8,510 nt of DNA from the NCBI GenBank assembly GCA_008081325.1, contig VMCO01000074.1:1-8510 (forward strand), given 5' to 3'. Of this stretch, positions 1-6,781 are shown one piece after another; position 1 is the stretch's first letter, and each line of letters begins with the position of its first letter. This stretch comes from Flavobacteriaceae bacterium (GTDB lineage Bacteria; Bacteroidota; Bacteroidia; Flavobacteriales; Flavobacteriaceae). Under the pieces are notes generated by a model that saw nothing but the letters and a program-made list of their open reading frames with translations, did no database searches and had not been told where the DNA came from. A program made the position numbers and the translations under genes.

Positions 1-2576
1 ATAAAATAAAAGTTCTAAATAAAAATATTTTTTTAGTAGCTAAGTCAACTTTACTTATTCTATTATTTTTAAATACCAACCTAACTATATCACAAAATAA
101 TACTGAAAGATATACTGTAGGTAAGATTGAGGTCTCCGGTAATACCTCATTTAGTCCAATAACCATTGTAACGTTTTCTGGTTTAAGAGAGGGTGATGCT
201 ATAAGTATTCCCGGAGAAAAGCTTAGTAATGCAATTAAAAAATTATGGGGATCAAACCTTTTTAGTTCAGTTGATATCTATCAGACCAAGGTTGAAGATG
301 GAATTATTGATCTAGATATCGAATTATACGATTTGGCTGAATTGACTGATTTACAAATTACAGGAGTTAAAAAAAGAAAATTTGAAGAGATAATAAAAGA
401 AAATAAACTTCAAACTGGGGTTAAAGTAACCGAAAATTTGATCACAACAACAAAAAATTATTTAGAAAATAAATACCGTAAAAAAGGATTTTTAAATGCC
501 AAAGTAATCATCAAAACGGAGGAAGTAATTGATTCCTCAAAAAAATCTAAAGTTAAAATGACTCTTGACATTATAAAGGGCAATAAAATTAAGATTAACG
601 AAATTAGTTTTGAAGGGATTAATGAACTAAACGCCAAAACCCTTGAAAAGGCAATGAAAAATACCAAAAGAAGGAAATTTTACAGGATCTTTAAGAGATC
701 CAAATATGTTCCGGATGACTTCAAAGAAGATTTAGCTAGTTTAGTTGATAAGTATAAAGAAAATGGATTTAGAGATGCTAGAATAGTTTCTGACACCATT
801 TTAAATAACGATGATCAACAAATTGATGTTTCAATTTCATTAATTGAAGGTTCAAAATACACCTTTGGGAAAATAGAATACCTAGGAAACAGTGTTTATA
901 CTGACCAACAACTTAATCAGATTTTAAAAATTAAGGAAGGTGATACTTACAATGGTGTTGAGTTAGAAAAAAGAATTGCTGACAGATCTGATCCTGATGC
1001 GGATGATCTAAGTAACCTTTATCAAAATAACGGATACTTATTTTCATCCGTTACACCTGTTGAAGTAAATGCTGATGGGAATGTCATAGATTTGGAAATA
1101 AGAATTAACGAAGGCAAACCTGCTTATTTTAATAAAATTTCAGTTGTTGGAAATAACAAAACAAATGACCATGTAATTTACAGAGAAATAAGAACTCGTC
1201 CTGGTCAACTTTACAGCAAAGCAAATGTATTTAGAACGTTAAGAGAATTAGGTCAATTAGGATTTTTTGACCCTCAACTGATCTCACCTGATTTTAAAAA
1301 TATTAATCCAAACGATGGAACTGTAGATCTAGAATATACCCTTGTTGAAACAGGATCTAGTCAAATTGAACTTCAGGGTGGATATGGCGGTGGAGGATTT
1401 ATAGGAACAATTGGTTTATCATTTAATAATTTCTCGATTAAAGATATTTTCAAAAAAGAGGCGTATACGCCTATTCCAATGGGTGATGGACAAAGACTTG
1501 CTCTAAGATTACAAGCAAGTAGATTTTATACGGTTAACAGTTTTAATTTTACTGAACCATGGCTAGGCGGTAAGAGACCTGTTCAATTTTCTGTTCAGCT
1601 GTCCCAAACTAAACAGTTTATGTTTAATCCCTACAATTACACAGCTGACAAATCTAAATATTTTAATATTTCAGGTGTTTCAGTTGGATTAGCGAAGAGA
1701 CTTACCGTTCCTGATGATTACTTTACTCTTTCGCAGTTTTTAGGATTTCAGTATTATGATTTAAATGAATACAACACAGGACTATTTACCTTTGGAAACG
1801 GATCATCAAATAATTTATCTTATACTGTAGCTCTAAGTAGAAATAATACTTTTACCGATCCAATTTACCCAACAGGAGGTTCAAACTTTACACTTTCTGC
1901 TAAAATGACCTTTCCATACTCAGCATTCAATGATGTAGATTATAAAGCCTTAAAAGATGAAAGAGCTGATTTGGTTGAACAGTTGGGAGTTGACCCAACT
2001 AATACTACAGCTGGAGATAGGATTGCTGAGATTGATCAAGAGAGATATAAGTGGCTAGAGTTTTATAAAGTAAAATTTAAGGGTGAATGGTTTACAGCAT
2101 TAACCAAAAAATTAGTTTTAAGACCTTCATTTGAATTTGGGTTTTTAGGAGCATACAACAACGATAGAGGAGTAATCCCATTTGAAAGATTTTTTCTAGG
2201 TGGTGACGGTATGGGAATGTATAATCTAGACGGTAGAGAGAATATTCCGCTTAGAGGATATCCAAACCAATCTCTTTCTGCACAAGACGGAGGATCTATA
2301 TACAATAAATACTCTATGGAATTAAGATATCCGATTAGCCTTGAACAGCAAGCAAAAATATTTGCACTGGCATTTATTGAAGGTGGCGCATCATATAATA
2401 GTTTTAGAGATTTTGATCCGTTTCTTCTAAAAAGATCAGCTGGTTTAGGAGTTCGATTATTTATGCCACAGTTTGGTCTTTTAGGGATAGATTTTGGCCA
2501 CGGATTTGATCCGGTACCAGGTCAATCGTCAAAACATGGATGGGAAACCCATTTTATTTTTGGACAAAATTTTTAA
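1..2576 (+). CDS. bamA: Outer-membrane barrel assembly factor BamA (Omp85), 5' end cut by window edge
   Basis: BamA is the Omp85-family core of the BAM complex, which folds and inserts beta-barrel proteins into the outer membrane. The frame is open from base 3 with no ATG before the signal peptide, so the start lies just off the left edge and probably only one or a few codons are missing; 857 codons are visible. Numbering from base 3: a lysine-rich n-region and hydrophobic core (about 1-31) ending at a likely cleavage before Gln-Asn; five POTRA domains at about 37-110, 111-193, 194-283, 284-371 and 372-450; then a 16-strand-type barrel to the C-terminal Phe. Visible family marks are FTEPW (about 517), the RGY of the conserved barrel-lumen loop (751-753) and a terminal aromatic residue. 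A charged stretch at about 645-685 lengthens one loop. An internal TTG at 333 would remove the signal peptide and first POTRA and is not the start. It is followed after 36 bases by a Skp-like gene, suggesting co-transcription. Confidence 0.95.
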   Translation, partial: KIKVLNKNIFLVAKSTLLILLFLNTNLTISQNNTERYTVGKIEVSGNTSFSPITIVTFSGLREGDAISIPGEKLSNAIKKLWGSNLFSSVDIYQTKVEDGIIDLDIELYDLAELTDLQITGVKKRKFEEIIKENKLQTGVKVTENLITTTKNYLENKYRKKGFLNAKVIIKTEEVIDSSKKSKVKMTLDIIKGNKIKINEISFEGINELNAKTLEKAMKNTKRRKFYRIFKRSKYVPDDFKEDLASLVDKYKENGFRDARIVSDTILNNDDQQIDVSISLIEGSKYTFGKIEYLGNSVYTDQQLNQILKIKEGDTYNGVELEKRIADRSDPDADDLSNLYQNNGYLFSSVTPVEVNADGNVIDLEIRINEGKPAYFNKISVVGNNKTNDHVIYREIRTRPGQLYSKANVFRTLRELGQLGFFDPQLISPDFKNINPNDGTVDLEYTLVETGSSQIELQGGYGGGGFIGTIGLSFNNFSIKDIFKKEAYTPIPMGDGQRLALRLQASRFYTVNSFNFTEPWLGGKRPVQFSVQLSQTKQFMFNPYNYTADKSKYFNISGVSVGLAKRLTVPDDYFTLSQFLGFQYYDLNEYNTGLFTFGNGSSNNLSYTVALSRNNTFTDPIYPTGGSNFTLSAKMTFPYSAFNDVDYKALKDERADLVEQLGVDPTNTTAGDRIAEIDQERYKWLEFYKVKFKGEWFTALTKKLVLRPSFEFGFLGAYNNDRGVIPFERFFLGGDGMGMYNLDGRENIPLRGYPNQSLSAQDGGSIYNKYSMELRYPISLEQQAKIFALAFIEGGASYNSFRDFDPFLLKRSAGLGVRLFMPQFGLLGIDFGHGFDPVPGQSSKHGWETHFIFGQNF

Positions 2577-2612
2577 TAAAATATTTAAACTATTTTTACG
2601 TTCTAATTTATC

Positions 2613-3344
2613 ATGAAAAAGAGTCATTTTTTTATTTTACTATTTTTTACTACCACTTTTTTATTTTCTCAGAGAGGTATAAAAATAGGATATATTGATA
2701 CAGAATATATTCTTGAAAACCTTCCTGAATATAATGAGGTTTCTGTTAGATTGGAGGAAAAAGCCGCTGATTGGAAAAAGGAAATTGAAGATAGGTCAAG
2801 AAAAATTGAGCAAAAGAAAGAATCGTTAAACTCTGAGAGAATTCTATTGACGAGCGAAATGATTGGTGAAATAGAAGAAGAAATATTGATTGATGAAGAG
2901 GAGCTAAGTGAATACCAACAAAAAAGATTTGGGCCTAGAGGTGACCTCATAATTCAAAAACAACAATTAATTCAGCCGATCCAAGATCAAATATTCAATG
3001 CTATAAGAGAATTAGCTAAATCAAAAAACTATGATTTTATTTTTGATAAATCTGCTGATATTGTAATGCTCTATTCTAATAAAAGATATGATGTTAGTGA
3101 TCAAATTTTAAGAACAATTTCAAGAGCAAATAACAGAAGAAAAATTGATTCAAGAAAAGATAAAAGAGAGATTGAGAATGAAAGTTTGATCGATGAGACA
3201 TCAATTATTTCTGAAACGGAAAACAAAGAAAAAGATATCACTACAGACAAAAAAACTGACGATCCTAACAAAAAGTTGACCGTCAAAGAGTTACTAGAAC
3301 AAAGAAAACAAAAAAATAGTAACAAAAGAAAAGTAAAAGATTAG
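2613..3344 (+). CDS. ompH: Skp/OmpH-family periplasmic chaperone, first copy, with long charged C-terminal tail
   Basis: This is a predicted periplasmic holdase of the Skp/OmpH family, which binds unfolded outer-membrane proteins on the way to BamA. The 243-residue product starts with a signal peptide (MKKSHFFILLFF, likely cleaved before Gln20). It then has the family's opening beta strand, IGYIDTEYILENLPEY (about 25-40). A long Glu/Lys-rich helical region (about 45-120) would form the coiled-coil tentacle. The segment near 120-165 (QPIQDQIFNAIRELAK, then YDFIFDKSADIVMLY) closes the trimer body. Residues after about 175 form a hydrophilic Lys/Glu/Asp/Ser tail of roughly 65 residues that typical Skp proteins of about 160 residues lack. 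The ATG has no Shine-Dalgarno, as is usual in Bacteroidota. It sits 36 bases after bamA and 43 bases before a second family member. The family call is firm, but client specificity and trimer state are inferred. Confidence 0.9.
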   Translation: MKKSHFFILLFFTTTFLFSQRGIKIGYIDTEYILENLPEYNEVSVRLEEKAADWKKEIEDRSRKIEQKKESLNSERILLTSEMIGEIEEEILIDEEELSEYQQKRFGPRGDLIIQKQQLIQPIQDQIFNAIRELAKSKNYDFIFDKSADIVMLYSNKRYDVSDQILRTISRANNRRKIDSRKDKREIENESLIDETSIISETENKEKDITTDKKTDDPNKKLTVKELLEQRKQKNSNKRKVKD

Positions 3345-3387
3345 TACCTTTACTCACATTAAAAATTAAAAACACAAAATATTGATT

Positions 3388-3891
3388 ATGAAAAAGATAA
3401 AAATATCATTAGTAATTTTACTTTTTGCAATTAGTTTTAGTTCATTTGCTCAGTCAAAAGTTGCTCACATTAATACAACTGAGTTAGTTGCATCTATGCC
3501 TGAAATGAATGATGCTAAAGCTGAATTAGAGAAACTTGCAAAAACCTATGAAACAGATATCCAAACAATGGCCGCTGAACTTCAAAGTAAAGTAAAACAA
3601 TATGATACCGAAGCTGCAGCACAAACCGATGAAGAAAATGCTAAGAGACTTCAAGAAGTTCAAGGAATGGAACAAAGCATAAGACAATATCAAGGTCAAG
3701 CTCAGCAAGAATTACAGAAGAAAGAATTTGATCTTTTGAAGCCTATCACAGAAAAAGCTCAAGCAGCGATTAATAAGGTTGCAAATGCATTAGGATTTGA
3801 TTATGTATTAGACTCAACTCAAGGTCAGGGTGTAATTGTTGCTAATGGGACAGATTTAATGGAAGAAGTTAAGAAGGAACTTGGCTTTTAA
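3388..3891 (+). CDS. ompH: Skp/OmpH-family periplasmic chaperone, second copy
   Basis: This is the second Skp-like periplasmic chaperone, with a 167-residue product of usual family length. The ATG at 3388 begins a clean signal peptide (MKKIKISLVILLFAISFSSFAQ, cleavage expected after Ala at FA-Q). A TTG at 3382 in the same frame would add only two residues and is a poorer choice. The mature protein opens with KVAHINTTELVASMPEM, matching the first copy's IGYIDTEYILENLPEY. It continues with an Ala/Gln/Glu-rich coiled coil (about 45-115) and ends with the core strand FDYVLDSTQGQGVIVANG. Unlike the first copy it has no charged tail and is richer in Ala and Gln, which suggests specialisation of the tandem pair. 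A strong intrinsic terminator starts 20 bases after the stop, so this is the last gene of the bamA transcript in the simplest reading. Confidence 0.92.
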   Translation: MKKIKISLVILLFAISFSSFAQSKVAHINTTELVASMPEMNDAKAELEKLAKTYETDIQTMAAELQSKVKQYDTEAAAQTDEENAKRLQEVQGMEQSIRQYQGQAQQELQKKEFDLLKPITEKAQAAINKVANALGFDYVLDSTQGQGVIVANGTDLMEEVKKELGF

Positions 3892-3911
3892 ACATACATC
3901 TTTAAAAAATT

Positions 3912-3943
3912 AAAAGCTGTCTAACCAAGACAGCTTTTTTTTT
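3912..3943 (+). terminator. Rho-independent terminator after the bamA-ompH-ompH block
   Basis: An 11-base perfect inverted repeat is present: AAAAGCTGTCT at 3912-3922, loop AACCA, then AGACAGCTTTT at 3928-3938. It merges into a run of nine T (3935-3943). This is a textbook intrinsic terminator reading left to right. It ends only 9 bases before the murI ATG, so any murI promoter would have to overlap it or murI depends on read-through. Confidence 0.93.
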
Positions 3944-3952
3944 ACATTCATT

Positions 3953-4732
3953 ATGGACGATAGACCTATTGGAATATTTGATTCGGGAATTGGTGGTATA
4001 TCAATTTTAAATAATTTAAAAGATATATTACCAAATGAAAATTTTATATATCTAGCCGATAATAAAAATTGTCCCTACGGAAGTAAAACAAAAAAAGAAA
4101 TACTCCTTCTAAGCGATAAGAATTGTAAAAAATTAATAGAGTTTAAATGTAAAATTATTGTAGTTGCATGCAATACCGCAACAACAAATTCAATTCAAGA
4201 GCTTAGAGAAATAATTTCTATACCAATTATCGGGATTGAGCCTGGAATAAAACCCGCAATTAAATATACCAAAACAAAAAATATAGGCGTTCTAGCTACC
4301 GAAAATACACTGAATAGTAAACTGTTTTTTAAAACTACAAATGACAATAAAATTCATGATATTAAAATTTATGAACAGATTGGATACGAATTAGTCAATC
4401 TTATTGAAGAGGGTTCATTTTCAAAGAACAAACTACATCAACTACTGAAATCATATTTGAATCCAATGATAAATAAAAATATTGATTGTTTGGTTTTAGG
4501 ATGTACTCATTATCATTTCATAAAAACAAGAATCAAAGAAATCATTCCAGATAAAATAAAAATTATTGATACTATTACTCCTGTGAGCAAACATATTCAT
4601 AATACACTTAAACTCAAGAAAATTTTGAATAGATCAAAAAACAAAAGATATATAAAGGTATTTTTTAATGGGGAAAAATTATCAGAAAAATATATTCAAA
4701 AAGAATATATCTTAGATTCTCTTGAATTCTAA
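3953..4732 (+). CDS. murI: Glutamate racemase
   Basis: MurI interconverts L- and D-glutamate without a cofactor and supplies D-Glu for the peptidoglycan stem peptide in the cytoplasm. The 259-residue length is normal for the family. Visible motifs are FDSGIGG (Asp10-Ser11) near the N-terminus, ADNKNCPYG (35-43), the first catalytic-cysteine motif VVACNTATTNS (Cys73) and the second, LGCTHYHF (Cys184, with Thr186-His187). Both cysteines of the two-base mechanism are therefore present and the enzyme should be active. The ATG is preceded by only 9 bases after the terminator of the upstream block, with no Shine-Dalgarno or consensus promoter box between. Its stop lies one base from the stop of the convergent PorP/SprF-family gene. 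MurI next to the bamA/ompH pair is, as I recall, a common flavobacterial arrangement and fits a cell-envelope theme. Confidence 0.95.
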   Translation: MDDRPIGIFDSGIGGISILNNLKDILPNENFIYLADNKNCPYGSKTKKEILLLSDKNCKKLIEFKCKIIVVACNTATTNSIQELREIISIPIIGIEPGIKPAIKYTKTKNIGVLATENTLNSKLFFKTTNDNKIHDIKIYEQIGYELVNLIEEGSFSKNKLHQLLKSYLNPMINKNIDCLVLGCTHYHFIKTRIKEIIPDKIKIIDTITPVSKHIHNTLKLKKILNRSKNKRYIKVFFNGEKLSEKYIQKEYILDSLEF

Positions 4733-4733
4733 A

Positions 4734-5747
4734 TTATTTGATCCAAGGGCAATTGCAATCATATCTCTGTTTACGACATCCGAAATTAAATCCAAGAGTA
4801 AGTTGATGATAACCTCCATTGTCAAAAACAACAGAATTAGATTGATAAGAATAAGTGTAGGCAAAAACAAAACCATTGAATTCTAAGCCTACTAATGGTG
4901 TAATATATTGAAGTTTTTGGGTTTTAATTTGATCTTGTGAATTTAAATATTCTGCTCCATCAAAACTATTTCTATAAGAAAGACCCGCCCATAATCTACC
5001 AAAATCTGTTTCTCTGTATACTTTAAAATTTACATCTGCAAAAGTTTCTTTTGTTGCGTCTTTGTGAGCGAACATCAGAGAAGGTTCAAAATTCCAATTA
5101 TTTGAAGAATCAGAAAACAGATAACCTGTAGAAAATAGATAAGTTCTTAGGTTGTTATAACTTAAACCTTGTTCATTAAAATTAATACCATCATTATTTA
5201 ATAAATTTTTAATCGAAGCATGAGCATAAAAATCTAAATACTGATAAGAAAATCCAAAATCAATATTAAAATCTGTTGCGCTTTGTTCAAATCCTGAAAT
5301 CAAAGGGTCAAAACCACCAGCTAAAAATGCTGATTCGTCAAGCTTATATTGTATCATTCCGGCACTTAGCCCAAAGGATAACATATCAAGATCTAGCTCA
5401 CTTCGAGAGAACATTATGTGATGGGCATAAGTAACATAAGCTCCTGATTGAGAATGATATCCGTTTTGATCTTTAAATGCTATTGATCCTAATGCAGATC
5501 TAGAATCACCAATTCGACCATTAATACTCACGGTTTGTAAATTTGGCGCCTCGTTTTGATCCATCCACTGTTTTCTTCCTGTGAATCTAACTTTAGTACA
5601 ATTTGAAGCACCTGCCATCGAAGGAAATAACAAATAAAAATTATCAGTTAAGTAATCAGAATAGATTGGTAAGCCTTCTTGTGAGTAAGAATTTGTATTG
5701 AAAATTAAAAATACAAATAATGATAAAACGAGATGTTTAAATTTCAT
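4734..5747 (-). CDS. PorP/SprF-family type IX secretion outer-membrane protein
   Basis: This is a member of the PorP/SprF family, outer-membrane proteins tied to the Bacteroidota type IX secretion system; F. johnsoniae SprF is needed to secrete the gliding adhesin SprB. From ATG 5747 the product is 337 residues with a signal peptide (MKFKHLVLSLFVFLIF, cleavage expected before Gln23). Family marks follow: LPIYSDYLTDNFYLLFPSMA, then FTGRKQWM, SINGRIG, KDQNGYHSQSGAYVTYAHH, and repeated amphipathic strands to the end, typical of a beta-barrel. An in-frame ATG at 5753 would add only Met-Tyr; the later one gives the cleaner Lys-containing n-region. Three cysteines cluster in the last 15 residues (GCRKQRYDCNCPWIK). 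No large adhesin or other por/gld gene is visible nearby, so its secreted partner is unknown. It converges on murI with a one-base gap. Confidence 0.88.
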   Translation of the reverse strand: MKFKHLVLSLFVFLIFNTNSYSQEGLPIYSDYLTDNFYLLFPSMAGASNCTKVRFTGRKQWMDQNEAPNLQTVSINGRIGDSRSALGSIAFKDQNGYHSQSGAYVTYAHHIMFSRSELDLDMLSFGLSAGMIQYKLDESAFLAGGFDPLISGFEQSATDFNIDFGFSYQYLDFYAHASIKNLLNNDGINFNEQGLSYNNLRTYLFSTGYLFSDSSNNWNFEPSLMFAHKDATKETFADVNFKVYRETDFGRLWAGLSYRNSFDGAEYLNSQDQIKTQKLQYITPLVGLEFNGFVFAYTYSYQSNSVVFDNGGYHQLTLGFNFGCRKQRYDCNCPWIK

Positions 5748-5796
5748 GTACATTATTTAAAGCAACAATAACTATACCGTTAAGATACAAGTCGGT

Positions 5797-5831
5797 CAAA
5801 TATATAAATTTTAATAGACATATCTTATCAA
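5797..5831 (-). promoter_or_regulatory. Predicted promoter of the PorP/SprF-family gene
   Basis: On the minus strand TATATTTG (5804 to 5797) matches the Bacteroidota -7 consensus TAnnTTTG exactly. A TTTG ending near 5829 could serve as the -33 element, although its spacing of about 24 bases is at the long end. Transcription would start near 5790, leaving a leader of about 40 bases before ATG 5747. The box is short and the region AT-rich, so chance occurrence is possible. Confidence 0.5.
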
Positions 5832-5837
5832 ATATTT

Positions 5838-5859
5838 TAGTAAAGGCTCATATTTACTA
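5838..5859. repeat. Perfect 7-base inverted repeat in the divergent intergenic region (possible operator)
   Basis: TAGTAAA (5838-5844) and TTTACTA (5853-5859) are exact inverted copies separated by 8 bases. The right arm shares its final TA with the first two bases of the predicted nfu -7 box (5858-5865). The left arm falls between the -7 and -33 positions. A dimeric regulator bound here would block the nfu promoter. In AT-rich sequence a 7-base repeat can arise by chance. Confidence 0.4.
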
Positions 5860-5865
5860 TTTTTG
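5858..5865 (+). promoter_or_regulatory. Predicted -7 box of the nfu promoter
   Basis: TATTTTTG matches the Bacteroidota TAnnTTTG consensus exactly and lies 18 bases before ATG 5884, giving a predicted leader of about 10-15 bases. No good TTG -33 element is seen at the right distance, only TTTAG near 5837-5840. This box also helps choose the nfu start, because an in-frame TTG at 5863 lies inside the box and would be untranscribed. Confidence 0.55.
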
Positions 5866-5883
5866 CACAAACAACTTAAGAAG

Positions 5884-6753
5884 ATGAACTATATTGTTAA
5901 GATTGAAAGAACACAAAATAAATTCATTAATAAATTTGAAGTTAATAGGTTTATTACAAATCATTTAAGTTTTGAGTATAATAATATTGATGACGCAAAA
6001 AATTCTAAACTTGCGCAAGAATTATTTTATCTCCCATTTGTGAAAAAAGTATATATAACCCCTTCTTTTATTTCTATCGAGAGATTTAATATAGTTGAAT
6101 GGGATGATGTTGAAGATGAGGTGAAAAAATTAATTGAAAATTACTTAAATAGTGATCAAGAAGTAATTACTAAAGAAGCAAAAGAAAAAAGCAATCCTAT
6201 CTCTATCTATACCGAAAGTACTCCCAACCCTTCTGTTTTAAAATTTGTTTCAAATAAATTAATTGTTGAGGATAGTTTTGAATTTAATAATATAGACGAA
6301 GCTCAAGAAATGGAGTTTGCAAAAAAACTATTTGAATTTCCATATATAAAAAGTATTTACATATCAAAAAATTTTGTTTCTATTACCAAGTATGATTTAA
6401 AGAATTGGGATGAGGTTACTTTGGAATTGAGGAATTTTATTAAAAATTATTTAGAAAATAATAAAATTGATTTTAAGACAAAAAAAGTTGAAGTAAAAGA
6501 AATACAACTTGATGATACATCAAAACAAATAATATCAATTCTTGATGAATACATAAAACCTGCTGTTTCGTCCGATGGTGGGAATATTCTTTTTGATTCA
6601 TATGATCCAGACAAAAAATTGGTAAAAGTTGTTCTTCAGGGTGCGTGTAGTGGATGTCCTTCTTCAACGGTAACATTAAAAAATGGTATTGAAAATATGC
6701 TTAAAGAAATGTTATCAGATAAAGTTCAAACTGTAGAAGCAATAAACGGATAA
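5884..6753 (+). CDS. nfu: Nfu-type iron-sulfur cluster carrier with two tandem N-terminal domains
   Basis: This is a cytoplasmic Fe-S scaffold/carrier of the Nfu family, which receives assembled clusters and hands them to apo-proteins. The 289-residue product has three parts. A first Nfu N-terminal domain covers about 3-90, with the TPNP motif degenerated to RTQN. A second copy covers about 105-192, with an intact ESTPNPSVLKF. A C-terminal NifU-like domain (about 212-285) carries the cluster-binding Cys255-x-x-Cys258 in GACSGCPSS. The two N-terminal copies align along their length, for example FYLPFVKKVYI with FEFPYIKSIYI and FNIVEWDDV with YDLKNWDEV. ATG 5884 is preferred over an upstream in-frame TTG at 5863, which lies inside the predicted promoter box. 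A DUF255 lipoprotein gene begins 28 bases after the stop with no terminator between, so partial co-transcription is possible. Confidence 0.93.
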   Translation: MNYIVKIERTQNKFINKFEVNRFITNHLSFEYNNIDDAKNSKLAQELFYLPFVKKVYITPSFISIERFNIVEWDDVEDEVKKLIENYLNSDQEVITKEAKEKSNPISIYTESTPNPSVLKFVSNKLIVEDSFEFNNIDEAQEMEFAKKLFEFPYIKSIYISKNFVSITKYDLKNWDEVTLELRNFIKNYLENNKIDFKTKKVEVKEIQLDDTSKQIISILDEYIKPAVSSDGGNILFDSYDPDKKLVKVVLQGACSGCPSSTVTLKNGIENMLKEMLSDKVQTVEAING

Positions 6754-6768
6754 AATCTAATCATTTTG

Positions 6769-6776
6769 TACTTTTG
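6769..6776 (+). promoter_or_regulatory. Predicted -7 box of the DUF255 lipoprotein gene
   Basis: TACTTTTG matches the TAnnTTTG consensus exactly and ends only 5 bases before ATG 6782. If used, transcription would begin at or within a few bases of the start codon, giving a leaderless or nearly leaderless mRNA. No TTG -33 element is clear at 17-23 bases upstream (inside the end of nfu). Confidence 0.5.
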
Positions 6777-6781
6777 ATTTG

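Noticed and set aside
333..345. TTG at 333 as the start of bamA.
   Set aside because: The frame is open back to base 3 and encodes a signal peptide and first POTRA domain, so the start is off the left edge.
2063..2305. Minus-strand open frame inside bamA, with similar ones at 458-667, 2669-2950, 3101-3325, 3526-3708 and 6473-6676.
   Set aside because: Each lies entirely within a well-recognised gene on the other strand, has no family resemblance and no promoter box; they are antisense shadows.
3345..3352. TACCTTTA between the two ompH genes (and TATTTTTA at 2591-2598 before the first) as separate promoters.
   Set aside because: Both lack the final G of TAnnTTTG and have no TTG at the -33 distance; such near matches are expected by chance in this AT-rich sequence.
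4712..4732. Bidirectional intrinsic terminator between murI and the PorP/SprF gene.
   Set aside because: The hairpin is short, AT-rich and bulged, and no T-run follows on either strand.
5863..5883. TTG at 5863 as the nfu start, adding seven residues.
   Set aside because: It lies inside a perfect TAnnTTTG box and would not be transcribed; ATG 5884 begins the conserved domain directly.
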